From the NCBI RefSeq assembly GCF_018332695.1, contig NZ_BOQN01000067.1:62001-126000 (forward strand): a stretch of 64,000 bases of DNA. The letters are read 5' to 3'. The translations under genes were made by a program, and so were the position numbers. Positions 18,602 through 26,380 of the stretch are shown one piece after another (within the stretch, counting starts at the first letter, position 1; the number at the start of each line of letters is the position of its first letter). Source of the stretch: Paractinoplanes toevensis. GTDB lineage: Bacteria > Actinomycetota > Actinomycetes > Mycobacteriales > Micromonosporaceae. Below the pieces are notes generated by a model. The model did no database searches and was not told the DNA's origin. It saw nothing but the letters and a program-made list of their open reading frames with translations.

Positions 18602-18611
18602 TTTTGAGGGC

Positions 18612-19295
18612 GTGATCTCGTCCCTCCGACGCTGGTGGATCGACGCCGCCCTGGTGGCGGCGTTCGTGGCGTTGACCGCCGCCCTGATCGACGGCCATCT
18701 GCTGGGTTTCGACCAGCGGGTGGCCGACTGGTCGTTCGCCCACCAACCGGCCCCGATCTACTGGACCGCCCGAGTGTTCAACTACCTGGGTCAGGGCGGT
18801 CAGGTGCTGATGCCGATCGGCCTGATCCTGACCGGTCTGCTGTTCTGGCGCACCCGGTCGTGGCGGGCGGTGATTCCGTTCGCGGCCGCGTTCGTGCTCA
18901 CCTACATCACCATCGGCCCGCTGAAGATCTGGGCCGACCGGGCGGCGCCGCGCTTCGACGGCCCGGACAAGACGATCATGTTCAACCCCGCCGCCTCCGG
19001 CGTCGAGGCGATGAGCTATCCCTCCGGCCACATGGGCAACAGCATGGTTTGGTACGCGGTGATAGCGCTGCTGGTGGCCGCGTTGCTGGGTCGCCCGCTG
19101 GGCCGCTGGGAGTGGATCGCGGTGCGGGTGGTGCCGGTGACGATCCTGTTCTGCACCACGGTCTACACCGGCTTCCACTGGGTCACCGACTCGGTGGCGG
19201 GCGCCCTGCTCGGACTGTTCCTGGCCCGGCTGATCGAGCGGATCCCTACCCGGTGGTGGGCCGAATCCAGGTCCCGCCCCGCATCACACGTCTGA
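18612..19295 (+). CDS. PAP2-family membrane phosphatase
   Basis: 227 aa from GTG 18612 (GAGGG upstream). Five to six TM segments. The PAP2 signature is split into KIWADRAAPR, YPSGHMGN and TGFHWVTDSVAG, giving the three conserved motifs with the catalytic His residues. Likely a phosphatidic-acid or undecaprenyl-pyrophosphate type phosphatase acting on the outer face. The last 50 bp overlap the convergent nagA gene. Confidence 0.88.
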   Translation: MISSLRRWWIDAALVAAFVALTAALIDGHLLGFDQRVADWSFAHQPAPIYWTARVFNYLGQGGQVLMPIGLILTGLLFWRTRSWRAVIPFAAAFVLTYITIGPLKIWADRAAPRFDGPDKTIMFNPAASGVEAMSYPSGHMGNSMVWYAVIALLVAALLGRPLGRWEWIAVRVVPVTILFCTTVYTGFHWVTDSVAGALLGLFLARLIERIPTRWWAESRSRPASHV

Positions 19296-20346
19296 CCCGC
19301 AGGTCGGGGTCGAGCACCACCAGGTCGGCCTTCTTGCCCACCCCGATCTCGCCGCGGTCGGCCAGCCCCAGCACCCTCGCCGGGGTGGCGGTGGCCATGG
19401 TGACCGCGTCCGGCAGGGAGATCCCGGCGGCGACCGCGTTGCGCAGCGCCGCGTCCATGGTCAGCGTGCTGCCGGCGATCGAGCCGTTGCGGGCCAGCCG
19501 GGCCACCCGGTCCGCCACGATCACCTCCTGACCGCCCAGGTCGTAGACGCCGTCCGGCATGCCGGTGGCGTCCATCGCGTCGGTGATCAGGGCGGCGCGG
19601 TCCGGTCCGGCGGTCGTCGCGGCGAACGCCAGCATGCCCGGGTGCAGGTGGATGTTGTCGGCGATCAACTCGCAGACCGCGGTCGACGCGAGCAGGCCGA
19701 TCACCGGGCCGGGCTCGCGGTGGTGCGGCGGGCGCATCCCGTTGAACAGGTGGGTGCCGACGGTCGCGCCGGCCGCGACGCCGGCCAGGACATCGGCGTA
19801 CGAGGCGTCGGTGTGCCCGATCGCCGCGACCACACCGTTGTCCCGGAGGAAGGCGATGGCGTCCAGGGCACCCGGCAGCTCGGGCGCGACGGTCACCATC
19901 CGTACCGTGCCCTCGCCCAGCTTGACCAGCGCGGACAGTTCCTCGACCGACGGGTCCCGGAGGAACTCCGGGTTCTGCGCGCCGCAGCGCGCCCCGGAGA
20001 GGTACGGCCCCTCGAAGTGCACGCCCGCGATGACACCGGCCCGCACCAGCGGCAGATAGGCGGCGGTGGCGTCGCGCATCAGGTCGAACGGGGAGCTGAC
20101 CAGGCTGGCCAGCAGGGAGGTGGTGCCGTGCGCGAGGTGGAAGGCCGCGGCCGCGCGGGCGTCGCCCGGGTCGCCCTCGGTGAAGGTGTGCCCGCCGCCG
20201 CCGTGGCAGTGCAGGTCGACGAAGCCGGGCACGATGATGTCGTCGCCGGCCCGGTCGTCCTCGGTGATCTCGCCGATCAGCGGGCCGTCGAGGTGCAGGT
20301 GGCCGCGGATCACGGCGCCGGGGCGGACGATCTGGCCGCTGATCAA
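19246..20346 (-). CDS. nagA: N-acetylglucosamine-6-phosphate deacetylase
   Basis: 366 aa. TTG 20346 is chosen because it overlaps the ROK stop (TTGA) and is preceded by GGAG. Metal and substrate motifs of NagA are present: GFVDLHCHGGGG near residue 41, HFEGPYLSGARCGAQNP, IGHTDASYADV, GTHLFNGMRPPHHREPG, and the catalytic Asp in ALITDAMDATG. It removes acetate from GlcNAc-6-phosphate in the cytoplasm. It is the last gene of a tightly coupled operon with the ROK kinase and SIS protein. Confidence 0.93.
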   Translation of the reverse strand: MISGQIVRPGAVIRGHLHLDGPLIGEITEDDRAGDDIIVPGFVDLHCHGGGGHTFTEGDPGDARAAAAFHLAHGTTSLLASLVSSPFDLMRDATAAYLPLVRAGVIAGVHFEGPYLSGARCGAQNPEFLRDPSVEELSALVKLGEGTVRMVTVAPELPGALDAIAFLRDNGVVAAIGHTDASYADVLAGVAAGATVGTHLFNGMRPPHHREPGPVIGLLASTAVCELIADNIHLHPGMLAFAATTAGPDRAALITDAMDATGMPDGVYDLGGQEVIVADRVARLARNGSIAGSTLTMDAALRNAVAAGISLPDAVTMATATPARVLGLADRGEIGVGKKADLVVLDPDLRVRRVMRGGTWIRPTTG

Positions 20347-21251
20347 GCTTTCTCCAGGTGGTCGAGGGCCAGCAGGGCCGCGCCCTTGCATCCGGCGGTG
20401 TCGCCCAGTTCGGCTTTGACGATCCGCGGCATCCGGTGGAAGGTCAGGCGTTTTTCCAGCTCGCCCCGCAGCGGTTCGAGAAGCGCCTCGCCGGCCTCGG
20501 CCAGCCCGCCGCCCAGGACCAGGACATCCACGTCGTAGAGGGCCTGTGCGGTCAGAAGGCCGTCGGCCAGGGCGTCGACGGCCTCCTGCCAGACCTGGCG
20601 GGCCGCCGGGTCCTGATCGAGTCGGCCGACGACGTCGAAAGCGGTTGCCTCCGGGTTGCCGGAGATCTCGGCGTAGCGGCGGCCGATCGACCGGGCCGAC
20701 GTCACCGCCTCCAGGCAGCCGCGCGCGCCGCACGGGCAGGGTGTGCCGCCCGGTCGCACCACGATGTGGCCCAGTTCGCCGGCCGCGCCGTGGGCTCCGC
20801 CGTAGGTTTTGCCGTCGACCACCAGCGCGGCGGCGATCCCGGTGCCGATCGCGACGAAAAGGACGTAGCGCTGGCCGCGGCCGGCGCCGAGGCGGGCCTC
20901 GGCCAGGCCGCCGACGCGGACGTCGTGGCCGAGCGCCGCGGGCAACCCCAGCCGGTCGGTGAGCAGCTTCCGCAGGGGTACGTCGCGGAAGCCCACGTTC
21001 GACGACCAGACCGCGACGCCGTTCTCCTCGTCGATCACGCCCGGGACGGCGATGCCGACCGCGATCGGGTTCTCCGCCCGTGCCGCCAGGCCGGCCGCGA
21101 TCTCCAGGATGTTCTCGGTGACCGCCTCGGGCCCGCGGGCGGCCAGGGTGGGATGCCGTTCCTCGTGCAGGACGGTGCCGTCCGGGCGGACCAACGCGCA
21201 TTTCATGCCTGTTCCGCCGACGTCCAGTGCTACGACGACGGGCCCGCTCAC
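20343..21251 (-). CDS. ROK-family sugar kinase, probable N-acetylglucosamine or glucosamine kinase
   Basis: 302 aa from GTG 21251, overlapping the SIS stop (GTGA). The ATP phosphate motif LDVGGTGMKCALV is at the N-terminus. The ROK zinc signature GELGHIVVRPGG with CPCGARGCLE is intact, as is LVLGGGLAEAG near the C-terminus. Position between nagA and a SIS isomerase makes an amino-sugar substrate more likely than glucose. The gene context rather than any residue decides this. Confidence 0.85.
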   Translation of the reverse strand: MSGPVVVALDVGGTGMKCALVRPDGTVLHEERHPTLAARGPEAVTENILEIAAGLAARAENPIAVGIAVPGVIDEENGVAVWSSNVGFRDVPLRKLLTDRLGLPAALGHDVRVGGLAEARLGAGRGQRYVLFVAIGTGIAAALVVDGKTYGGAHGAAGELGHIVVRPGGTPCPCGARGCLEAVTSARSIGRRYAEISGNPEATAFDVVGRLDQDPAARQVWQEAVDALADGLLTAQALYDVDVLVLGGGLAEAGEALLEPLRGELEKRLTFHRMPRIVKAELGDTAGCKGAALLALDHLEKA

Positions 21252-22162
21252 GCCAGGACCACTGATCGGGTCAGGTTCCTCGGGTGGTCGGGGTCGAGGC
21301 CCTGACTGGTGGCGAGCAGCACCGCCACCCGCTGGGCCAGCACCAGGTCGGCCATCGGATCGAGCGGGGCCCGGCCGCCGCACCAGCTGCCCAGCGCGGC
21401 GTAACCGCCGTGGTGGCGGCTGTGCACGAACAGGGCGCCGGTCGCCTCCACGTCGTCGGCCAGCCCGACCGGGATCTCGCCGAACGCCCACACCACCCGG
21501 CGCGGCGCGGCGATCGAGATCGGCCCGTGCCGGTAGTCCATCGCCGGGTACGCCTCGGCCCAGAACATCGCGGCCTCGCGGCACTTCAGCGCGGCCTCCT
21601 CGGCCAGGCCGACCGTCCAGCCGCGGCCCAGGAAGGTGATCTGCTCGGCCAGCGCCGGGTGCACCGGCAGCGGCATCCGCACGGCCACCTCGGCGTCCGC
21701 GGCCACCGACTCGATGTCCTCGCCCAGGTGGGCGCGGAGCAGGGCCAGGGCGCTGGTGGCGAAGCGGGTCTGCACCACCGCCTGCTCGTCGGCGAAGTCC
21801 AGCACGATCGCCGCGGTGGCGATGGCCGCGGCCGGCTGCTCGCTGTCGGCGGTGATCACCGTCGTGGTCGGCAGGGTGCTGAGCAGCTCGACGACCTCAG
21901 TCGTGGTGCCCGAGCGGGTGATCGCGACGACCCGGTCGTACTTACGGGTGTGCGGGAACTCGGAAGCCTGGAACGCGTCGGTCTCGCCGTGTCCGGCCCG
22001 CTCGCGGAGCGCCGCGTACGCCTTGGCCATGAACCACGATGTGCCGCAACCGACCACCGCGACCCGCTCACCGCGGACAGGCAGGCCCGGTGAATCGGCC
22101 AGCTTCGCGGCGAGCCGCCAGCAGTCCGGTTGGCTTGCGATCTCCGCCTTGACGTACGTCAT
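21248..22162 (-). CDS. SIS-domain sugar-phosphate isomerase/deaminase, GlmS-C or AgaS-like
   Basis: 304 aa from ATG 22162. Two SIS domains. The first has VAVVGCGTSWFMAKAYAALRE with ITRSGTTTEVVELL (the classic SIS serine-rich loop). The second has LGRGWTVGLAEEAALKCREAAMFWAEAYPAMDYRHGP. No glutaminase domain, so it acts as an isomerase or deaminase. In this operon it plausibly converts glucosamine-6-phosphate to fructose-6-phosphate in place of NagB. First gene of the operon, divergent from the DeoR regulator. Confidence 0.85.
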   Translation of the reverse strand: MTYVKAEIASQPDCWRLAAKLADSPGLPVRGERVAVVGCGTSWFMAKAYAALRERAGHGETDAFQASEFPHTRKYDRVVAITRSGTTTEVVELLSTLPTTTVITADSEQPAAAIATAAIVLDFADEQAVVQTRFATSALALLRAHLGEDIESVAADAEVAVRMPLPVHPALAEQITFLGRGWTVGLAEEAALKCREAAMFWAEAYPAMDYRHGPISIAAPRRVVWAFGEIPVGLADDVEATGALFVHSRHHGGYAALGSWCGGRAPLDPMADLVLAQRVAVLLATSQGLDPDHPRNLTRSVVLA

Positions 22163-22371
22163 GGGCCACCCTTCGGTCTCAAAGGCAGTTCGCATCGTCG
22201 CGGCTGCGCATAAGCGCGCGGTTCCCGGCACTTTCGAGCGTTATTCTGCGCGGAGGGCAGGCGTGGACGCAACAGTCATCCCCCGACCGCGCAAGGGGCG
22301 AGCTTTGCATCCCGGCCTTTCGCGCACTAATGTGCACACACTTATCACGAAACGTGCATCGGGAGTGGTTG
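22163..22371. promoter_or_regulatory. divergent control region of the amino-sugar operon and deoR gene
   Basis: 209 bp between two divergent starts. TTTCG motifs occur near 22232 and 22318, and an inverted CGAAA near 22348. GCACTAATGTGC (22324-22335) is a short inverted repeat. These are the best candidates for DeoR binding, but none is a strong match to a known operator. Confidence 0.35.
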
Positions 22372-23157
22372 GTGGACCGGTACGCGCGGTGGAATGCCCT
22401 GCTCGAGTTACTCACGGAGACCGGTCGGGTCAGCGTCGAGGACGCCTCATCGCGCCTCGACGTCTCGCAGGCCACCATTCGGCGTGACTTCGACCAGCTC
22501 GCCCAGCAGCAGATGATCACCAGGACCCGGGGCGGCGCGGTCGCCAACGGCGTCTCCTACGACCTGCCGCTGCGCTACAAGAGCGCCAAGCACTCCGCCG
22601 AGAAACAGCGCATCGGCGAGGCCGCGGCCGGCCTGGTCACCCCCGGCACGGTGGTCGGCCTCAACGGCGGCACCACGGTCACCGAGGTGGCGCGGGCCCT
22701 GGCGGTCCGCCCCGACCTGAACACCGGCGGTGAGGGCTCCCAGCTGACGGTCGTCACCAACGCCCTGAACATCGCGAACGAGCTGCTGGTCCGCTCCCGC
22801 ATGAAGATCGTGGTGGCCGGCGGCGTGGTCCGCCCGCAGTCCTTCGAGGTGGTCGGCCCGCTCGGCGGCGCGCTGCTCAACGAGGTCACCCTGGACATCG
22901 TCCTGCTCGGCGTCGACGCCCTCGACGTGGAGCTGGGCGCGGCCTCCCACCACGAGGGGGAGGCCGCGATGAACAGCCTGATGGTGGCCCGGGCCAAGCG
23001 CGTCGTGGTGATCGCCGACTCGTCCAAGCTGGGCGGCCACGCGTTCGCCCGGATCTGCCCCATCACCAAGGTCGAGACCCTGGTCACCGACTCGGGCGCG
23101 CCGGCCGCCACGGTGGCCGCCTTCCGCGAGGCCGGCGTCCAGGTGATCAGCGCCTAG
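22372..23157 (+). CDS. DeoR-family transcriptional regulator, probable amino-sugar operon repressor
   Basis: 261 aa from GTG 22372 (GGGAG upstream). The N-terminal HTH reads RWNALLELLTETGRVSVEDASSRLDVSQATIRRDFDQL, then a GGAV loop typical of DeoR. The effector domain begins IGEAAAGLVTPGTVVGLNGGTTVTE and contains VVAGGVVRPQSFEVVGP and LGVDALDVELGA, the sugar-phosphate isomerase-like sensor fold. The divergent placement predicts that it controls the SIS-ROK-nagA operon, with a phosphorylated amino sugar as inducer. Confidence 0.9.
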   Translation: MDRYARWNALLELLTETGRVSVEDASSRLDVSQATIRRDFDQLAQQQMITRTRGGAVANGVSYDLPLRYKSAKHSAEKQRIGEAAAGLVTPGTVVGLNGGTTVTEVARALAVRPDLNTGGEGSQLTVVTNALNIANELLVRSRMKIVVAGGVVRPQSFEVVGPLGGALLNEVTLDIVLLGVDALDVELGAASHHEGEAAMNSLMVARAKRVVVIADSSKLGGHAFARICPITKVETLVTDSGAPAATVAAFREAGVQVISA

Positions 23158-23654
23158 GCACCTTTTGAGGTCGGGGTCGGGAGAATCAAACCCACTTTCC
23201 GGTACGGGAGACACCCTCGACAACCGCACCATCACCCGACCGCCGCCACCCCGCAAGCAGCGGGCCACACCAGCACGTGCCGCGACTCTCGCGCAACGAC
23301 ACACGCACGCAGCCCCGCGCGGCAACGCCCGGCAACGCAGATCTTGTGGAGTAGCCGCTCTGTCCTCACGGCAAGTCCACAAGATTGCGTCTGGCCGAGC
23401 GGTCAGCGTCGGACATGGGCGATATGTCATGTTCTTTTGACCGCTGGGTGGCCCAGGTTGTGGAAGCGCTGCTCATCAGGCAGGACTGTGCCCGTGATGC
23501 GGGACGTCGACCCGATATCCGAGAGCAGCGACCACCGTGCGGGAGGTCGATGGCCGTCGCCCGGGCTGTTCGTCCTGGCCGGTAGGTGGGTTGGGGTTGC
23601 GAGCTTGGGCCGGGCCCGCCCGCAGCGGGCGCGCGGAGGGTGAGTTGCACCGGC
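23158..23654. other. gene-free stretch downstream of deoR
   Basis: No convincing gene is seen. A perfect 10-bp inverted repeat with a 35-bp spacer lies at 23341-23395. The tract leads into a decayed immunity gene, so it may be the remnant of a larger lost locus. Confidence 0.5.
23341..23395. repeat. inverted repeat, 10-bp arms around 35 bp
   Basis: ATCTTGTGGA and TCCACAAGAT are perfect complements. The spacing suits either an RNA stem or the ends of a very short relic element. Confidence 0.55.
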
Positions 23655-23975
23655 CGGGACCGCGTGCCACGGGAGTGGAGCGGCGCGTACGGCAAAGGTC
23701 TGATCTTCCGCGCCGAGCGGTTCGTGCCGCGTGGATAGCCGCAGGTCGGGCTGGACGTGCTGGTACCGATCGCCCTCGATGTGCTCGCGGCGGAACCGCT
23801 CGCCGAGGGGACTATCCGGGGGACCTGCTGGCCTCCGTGCTGCGGGTGCCGGGCGAGTACTGGCAGGTCCATCCCCTCGTGGGGCGCTCGTTTGAGGGAC
23901 ATCGTCCGGGTGGTCGAAGCCGAAGATGAGTACCTACAGCGGGAGATTTCGGCATTTCGTGCGAGCGGATATTGA
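23655..23975 (+). pseudogene. decayed contact-dependent inhibition (CDI)-type immunity protein gene
   Basis: Reading GLIFRAERFVPRG runs into TAG at 23736. The same frame continues VGLDVLVPIALDVLAAEPLAEG, shifts frame near 23808 to give YPGDLLASVLRVPGEYWQVHP, and shifts back near 23885 to RLRDIVRVVEAEDEYLQREI and a stop at 23975. Put together, the pieces look like a CDI-system immunity protein (LVPLAL...PLAEGD(Y)YPGDLL pattern). The stop and two compensating frameshifts mark it as broken. No toxin gene is adjacent. Confidence 0.55.
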
Positions 23976-23999
23976 CGGTGCTGCCTAGAGTCTCGCGGC

Positions 24000-24971
24000 A
24001 TGGACGCCGTACTCGAGATAGCTGGGCTGCAGAAGACCTATCGCAGCCGGAAAGGCGTGCGCCGGGCGCTCGATGGGTTCGACATGGTGGTCGAAGCCGG
24101 GCAGGTGCACGGATTCCTCGGGCCCAACGGGTCGGGGAAGACGACCACGCTGCGTACCCTCCTGGGGCTGATCCGGCCCAACGGTGGCCGGATGTCGATC
24201 CTCGGGCAGGAGGTGCCGGCGCATCTGCCGGCGGTGGCGGGGCAGGTCGGCGCGATCGTGGAGAGCCCGCAGTTCTTCGGGAACTTCACCGCGCGGGACA
24301 CGCTGTCGCTGCTCGCCGACGCGGGCGGGGTGCGGCGGGAGCGGGTCGACGCGGTGTTGGAGCTGGTCGGGCTGCGGGATCGGGCCAAGGATCGGGTGCG
24401 CACCTACTCGCTCGGTATGAAGCAGCGCCTCGCGGTGGCGTCGGCGCTGCTCAAGGAGCCGAGGCTGCTGATTCTCGACGAGCCGGCCAACGGGCTCGAC
24501 CCGGGCGGCATCCGGGAGATGCGGACGTTGATGCGCACGCTGTCCGAGTCGGGCATGACGGTGGTGCTGTCCAGCCACATTCTCGGAGAGATCCAGCTGA
24601 TCTGCGACTCGGTGACGATCATCGCGGCGGGGCGGCGGGTGGCGGCCGGATCGGTGGCCGACGTGCTGGCCACGCACACGTCGTCGTCGGTGAAGGTGCG
24701 GCTGGAGCCGGGTATCGATCTGCTCGGGGCGGCCGAGATCCTGCGGACCGCCGGTGCTCAGGTGGACCTCGGCACCGACTTCTTCACGGTGGGTAACGCC
24801 GGCAACCCGGCGCAGATCACCCGGATCCTGGCCGAGCGGCAGATCTACGTCAGCGAGCTGACGCCGGTCGCGGCCGACCTGGAGAGCGTGTTCCTGGAGT
24901 TGACCGGCACCGCGCCGGTCGATGGGCAGAACCGTCAGGTGGATCAGGTGGCGGCGGGGTGGGGTCAGTGA
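24000..24971 (+). CDS. ABC transporter ATPase, exporter type (bacitracin/drug-like)
   Basis: 323 aa. Walker A GPNGSGKTTT near residue 44. The signature reads YSLGMKQRLAVA. Walker B is LLILDEPANGLDPGG. The H-loop is SSHILGE. A 75-residue C-terminal extension ends in the ESVFLELTG motif common to CcmA/BcrA-type ATPases. It pairs with the permease that starts on its stop codon (GTGA). Substrate unknown; antibiotic or lipid export is the family's usual role. Confidence 0.92.
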   Translation: MDAVLEIAGLQKTYRSRKGVRRALDGFDMVVEAGQVHGFLGPNGSGKTTTLRTLLGLIRPNGGRMSILGQEVPAHLPAVAGQVGAIVESPQFFGNFTARDTLSLLADAGGVRRERVDAVLELVGLRDRAKDRVRTYSLGMKQRLAVASALLKEPRLLILDEPANGLDPGGIREMRTLMRTLSESGMTVVLSSHILGEIQLICDSVTIIAAGRRVAAGSVADVLATHTSSSVKVRLEPGIDLLGAAEILRTAGAQVDLGTDFFTVGNAGNPAQITRILAERQIYVSELTPVAADLESVFLELTGTAPVDGQNRQVDQVAAGWGQ

Positions 24972-25975
24972 GTCTGTATCGAGCGGAGACGCGCCGGCTG
25001 GTCAAGCGGCGGTTCACCAAGCTGTTCACGGTCGGCGCGCTGCTGATCCTGGCCGCGGTGCTGGCGGGTGTGTTCCTCACCAATGAGAAGGTGGGGCCGG
25101 ATCAGGTTGCTCAGGCGACCGCGCGGGCGCAGGCCGAGTACAAGCAGTCGGTGGCCGCCACCGAGCAGATCAGGGCGGAGTGCGAGTCGGTACAGGGCAC
25201 TCCGCGGGCCAGTGAGTTCCCGCCGAACTGCGAGATCAGCGCGCCGTCCGAGTCGGACTTCAACCCCGAGTGGTACATGCCGCCCACCTTCGGTTTGAAG
25301 GACAACCTGCCCGACATGATCACGACGTTGGCCGCGGTGCTGGCGCTGGCGGCGTTCGTGATCGGCGCGTCCTTCGTGGGCGCCGAGTGGAGCAGCGGCG
25401 GCATGATGAACCTGCTGCTCTGGCGTCCGCGCCGGTTGCAGGTGCTGTCCACGAAGCTGGCCGCGCTGCTGGTCGGTGCGACCGTGCTGACGGTGGTGGT
25501 CGCGGCGATCTGGACGGTGGCCTTCTGGGGCGTCGCGAAGACCCGCGGCAACACCATCGGCATGACGTCCGGGACGTGGCAGTCGTTCGGGCTCATGGAG
25601 TTGCGGGCGCTCGTGCTGGTGCTGGCGGCGGGTGCGCTCGGCTTCGGGCTGGCCTCGCTGGGCCGGCACACGGCGATGGCCCTGGGCGTCGCGATCGGTG
25701 TGATCGTGGTCTTCCAGTTCGGCGTGGCCGCGGTGCTGGGGATCGCCCACGTCAAGTTTCCCGAGCTCTTCCTCGCGCCGTTCTGGGTGATCGCGTGGAT
25801 GAGCAAGGAGTACGTCGCCCAGGACTACGACGCCTGCAATTACGACGTGCGCGGGGCCTGCCAGCCGGACACGTTGACGATCACCTGGCAGATGGCGGGC
25901 AGCGCCCTCGTCGTCATTCTGGTGCTCGTGGTGGGTGCCGCTATGTGGACAATGCGTAAGCGGGACATTACGTGA
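24968..25975 (+). CDS. ABC transporter permease
   Basis: 335 aa from GTG 24968, overlapping the ATPase stop. One TM near the N-terminus (LFTVGALLILAAVLAGVF) precedes a roughly 80-residue extracytoplasmic loop with two Cys, then five more TM segments ending WTMRKRDIT. ABC2-like topology as in bacitracin-type exporters. It forms the membrane partner of the ATPase upstream. Confidence 0.88.
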   Translation: MSLYRAETRRLVKRRFTKLFTVGALLILAAVLAGVFLTNEKVGPDQVAQATARAQAEYKQSVAATEQIRAECESVQGTPRASEFPPNCEISAPSESDFNPEWYMPPTFGLKDNLPDMITTLAAVLALAAFVIGASFVGAEWSSGGMMNLLLWRPRRLQVLSTKLAALLVGATVLTVVVAAIWTVAFWGVAKTRGNTIGMTSGTWQSFGLMELRALVLVLAAGALGFGLASLGRHTAMALGVAIGVIVVFQFGVAAVLGIAHVKFPELFLAPFWVIAWMSKEYVAQDYDACNYDVRGACQPDTLTITWQMAGSALVVILVLVVGAAMWTMRKRDIT

Positions 25976-26056
25976 GGTAACGTCGGGCGGGTCATGCGGC
26001 GGGGTCGTCGGCAACATATGCTGCTGGCGGCCCCTCGCCTTCGCATTTGGAGCACC

Positions 26057-26380
26057 ATGCAGCCCGCCGCCGCGGACCCGTCCGAAGAAGAGTCCACCCA
26101 GCACATTCCGGCACCGCGGCCGGCGGAAAGCGCGCCGCCCGAAAACCCCGCCGGTCTCACCCAACGTGAGCGAGACATCCTCGCGTTCGAGGCCCGCTGG
26201 TGGAAGCACGCCGGCGCCAAGGAGCAGGCCATCCGCGACACCTTCAGCCTGTCCTCGACCCGTTACTACCAGGTGCTCAACGCCCTGCTCGACAAGCCCG
26301 AGGCCACCGAGCACGACCCGGTCCTGGTCGGCCGCCTGCGCCGGCTGCGGGCCACGAGGGCCCGCACCCGGCGTCGATGA
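26057..26380 (+). CDS. DUF3263 protein
   Basis: 107 aa from ATG 26057 (GGAG upstream). The core LTQRERDILAFEARWWKHAGAKEQAIRDTFSLS...YYQVLNALLD is the actinobacterial DUF3263 helix-turn-helix-like domain, which suggests DNA binding, preceded by a Pro/Glu-rich tail. It abuts the convergent CDC48-like gene with no gap. Role not established. Confidence 0.88.
   Translation: MQPAAADPSEEESTQHIPAPRPAESAPPENPAGLTQRERDILAFEARWWKHAGAKEQAIRDTFSLSSTRYYQVLNALLDKPEATEHDPVLVGRLRRLRATRARTRRR

Noticed and set aside
23366..24001. A 211-codon minus-strand frame across the deoR-ABC gap
   Set aside because: The Ser/Arg/Thr-rich reading has no motif; the plus strand carries recognisable immunity-protein pieces in the same place.
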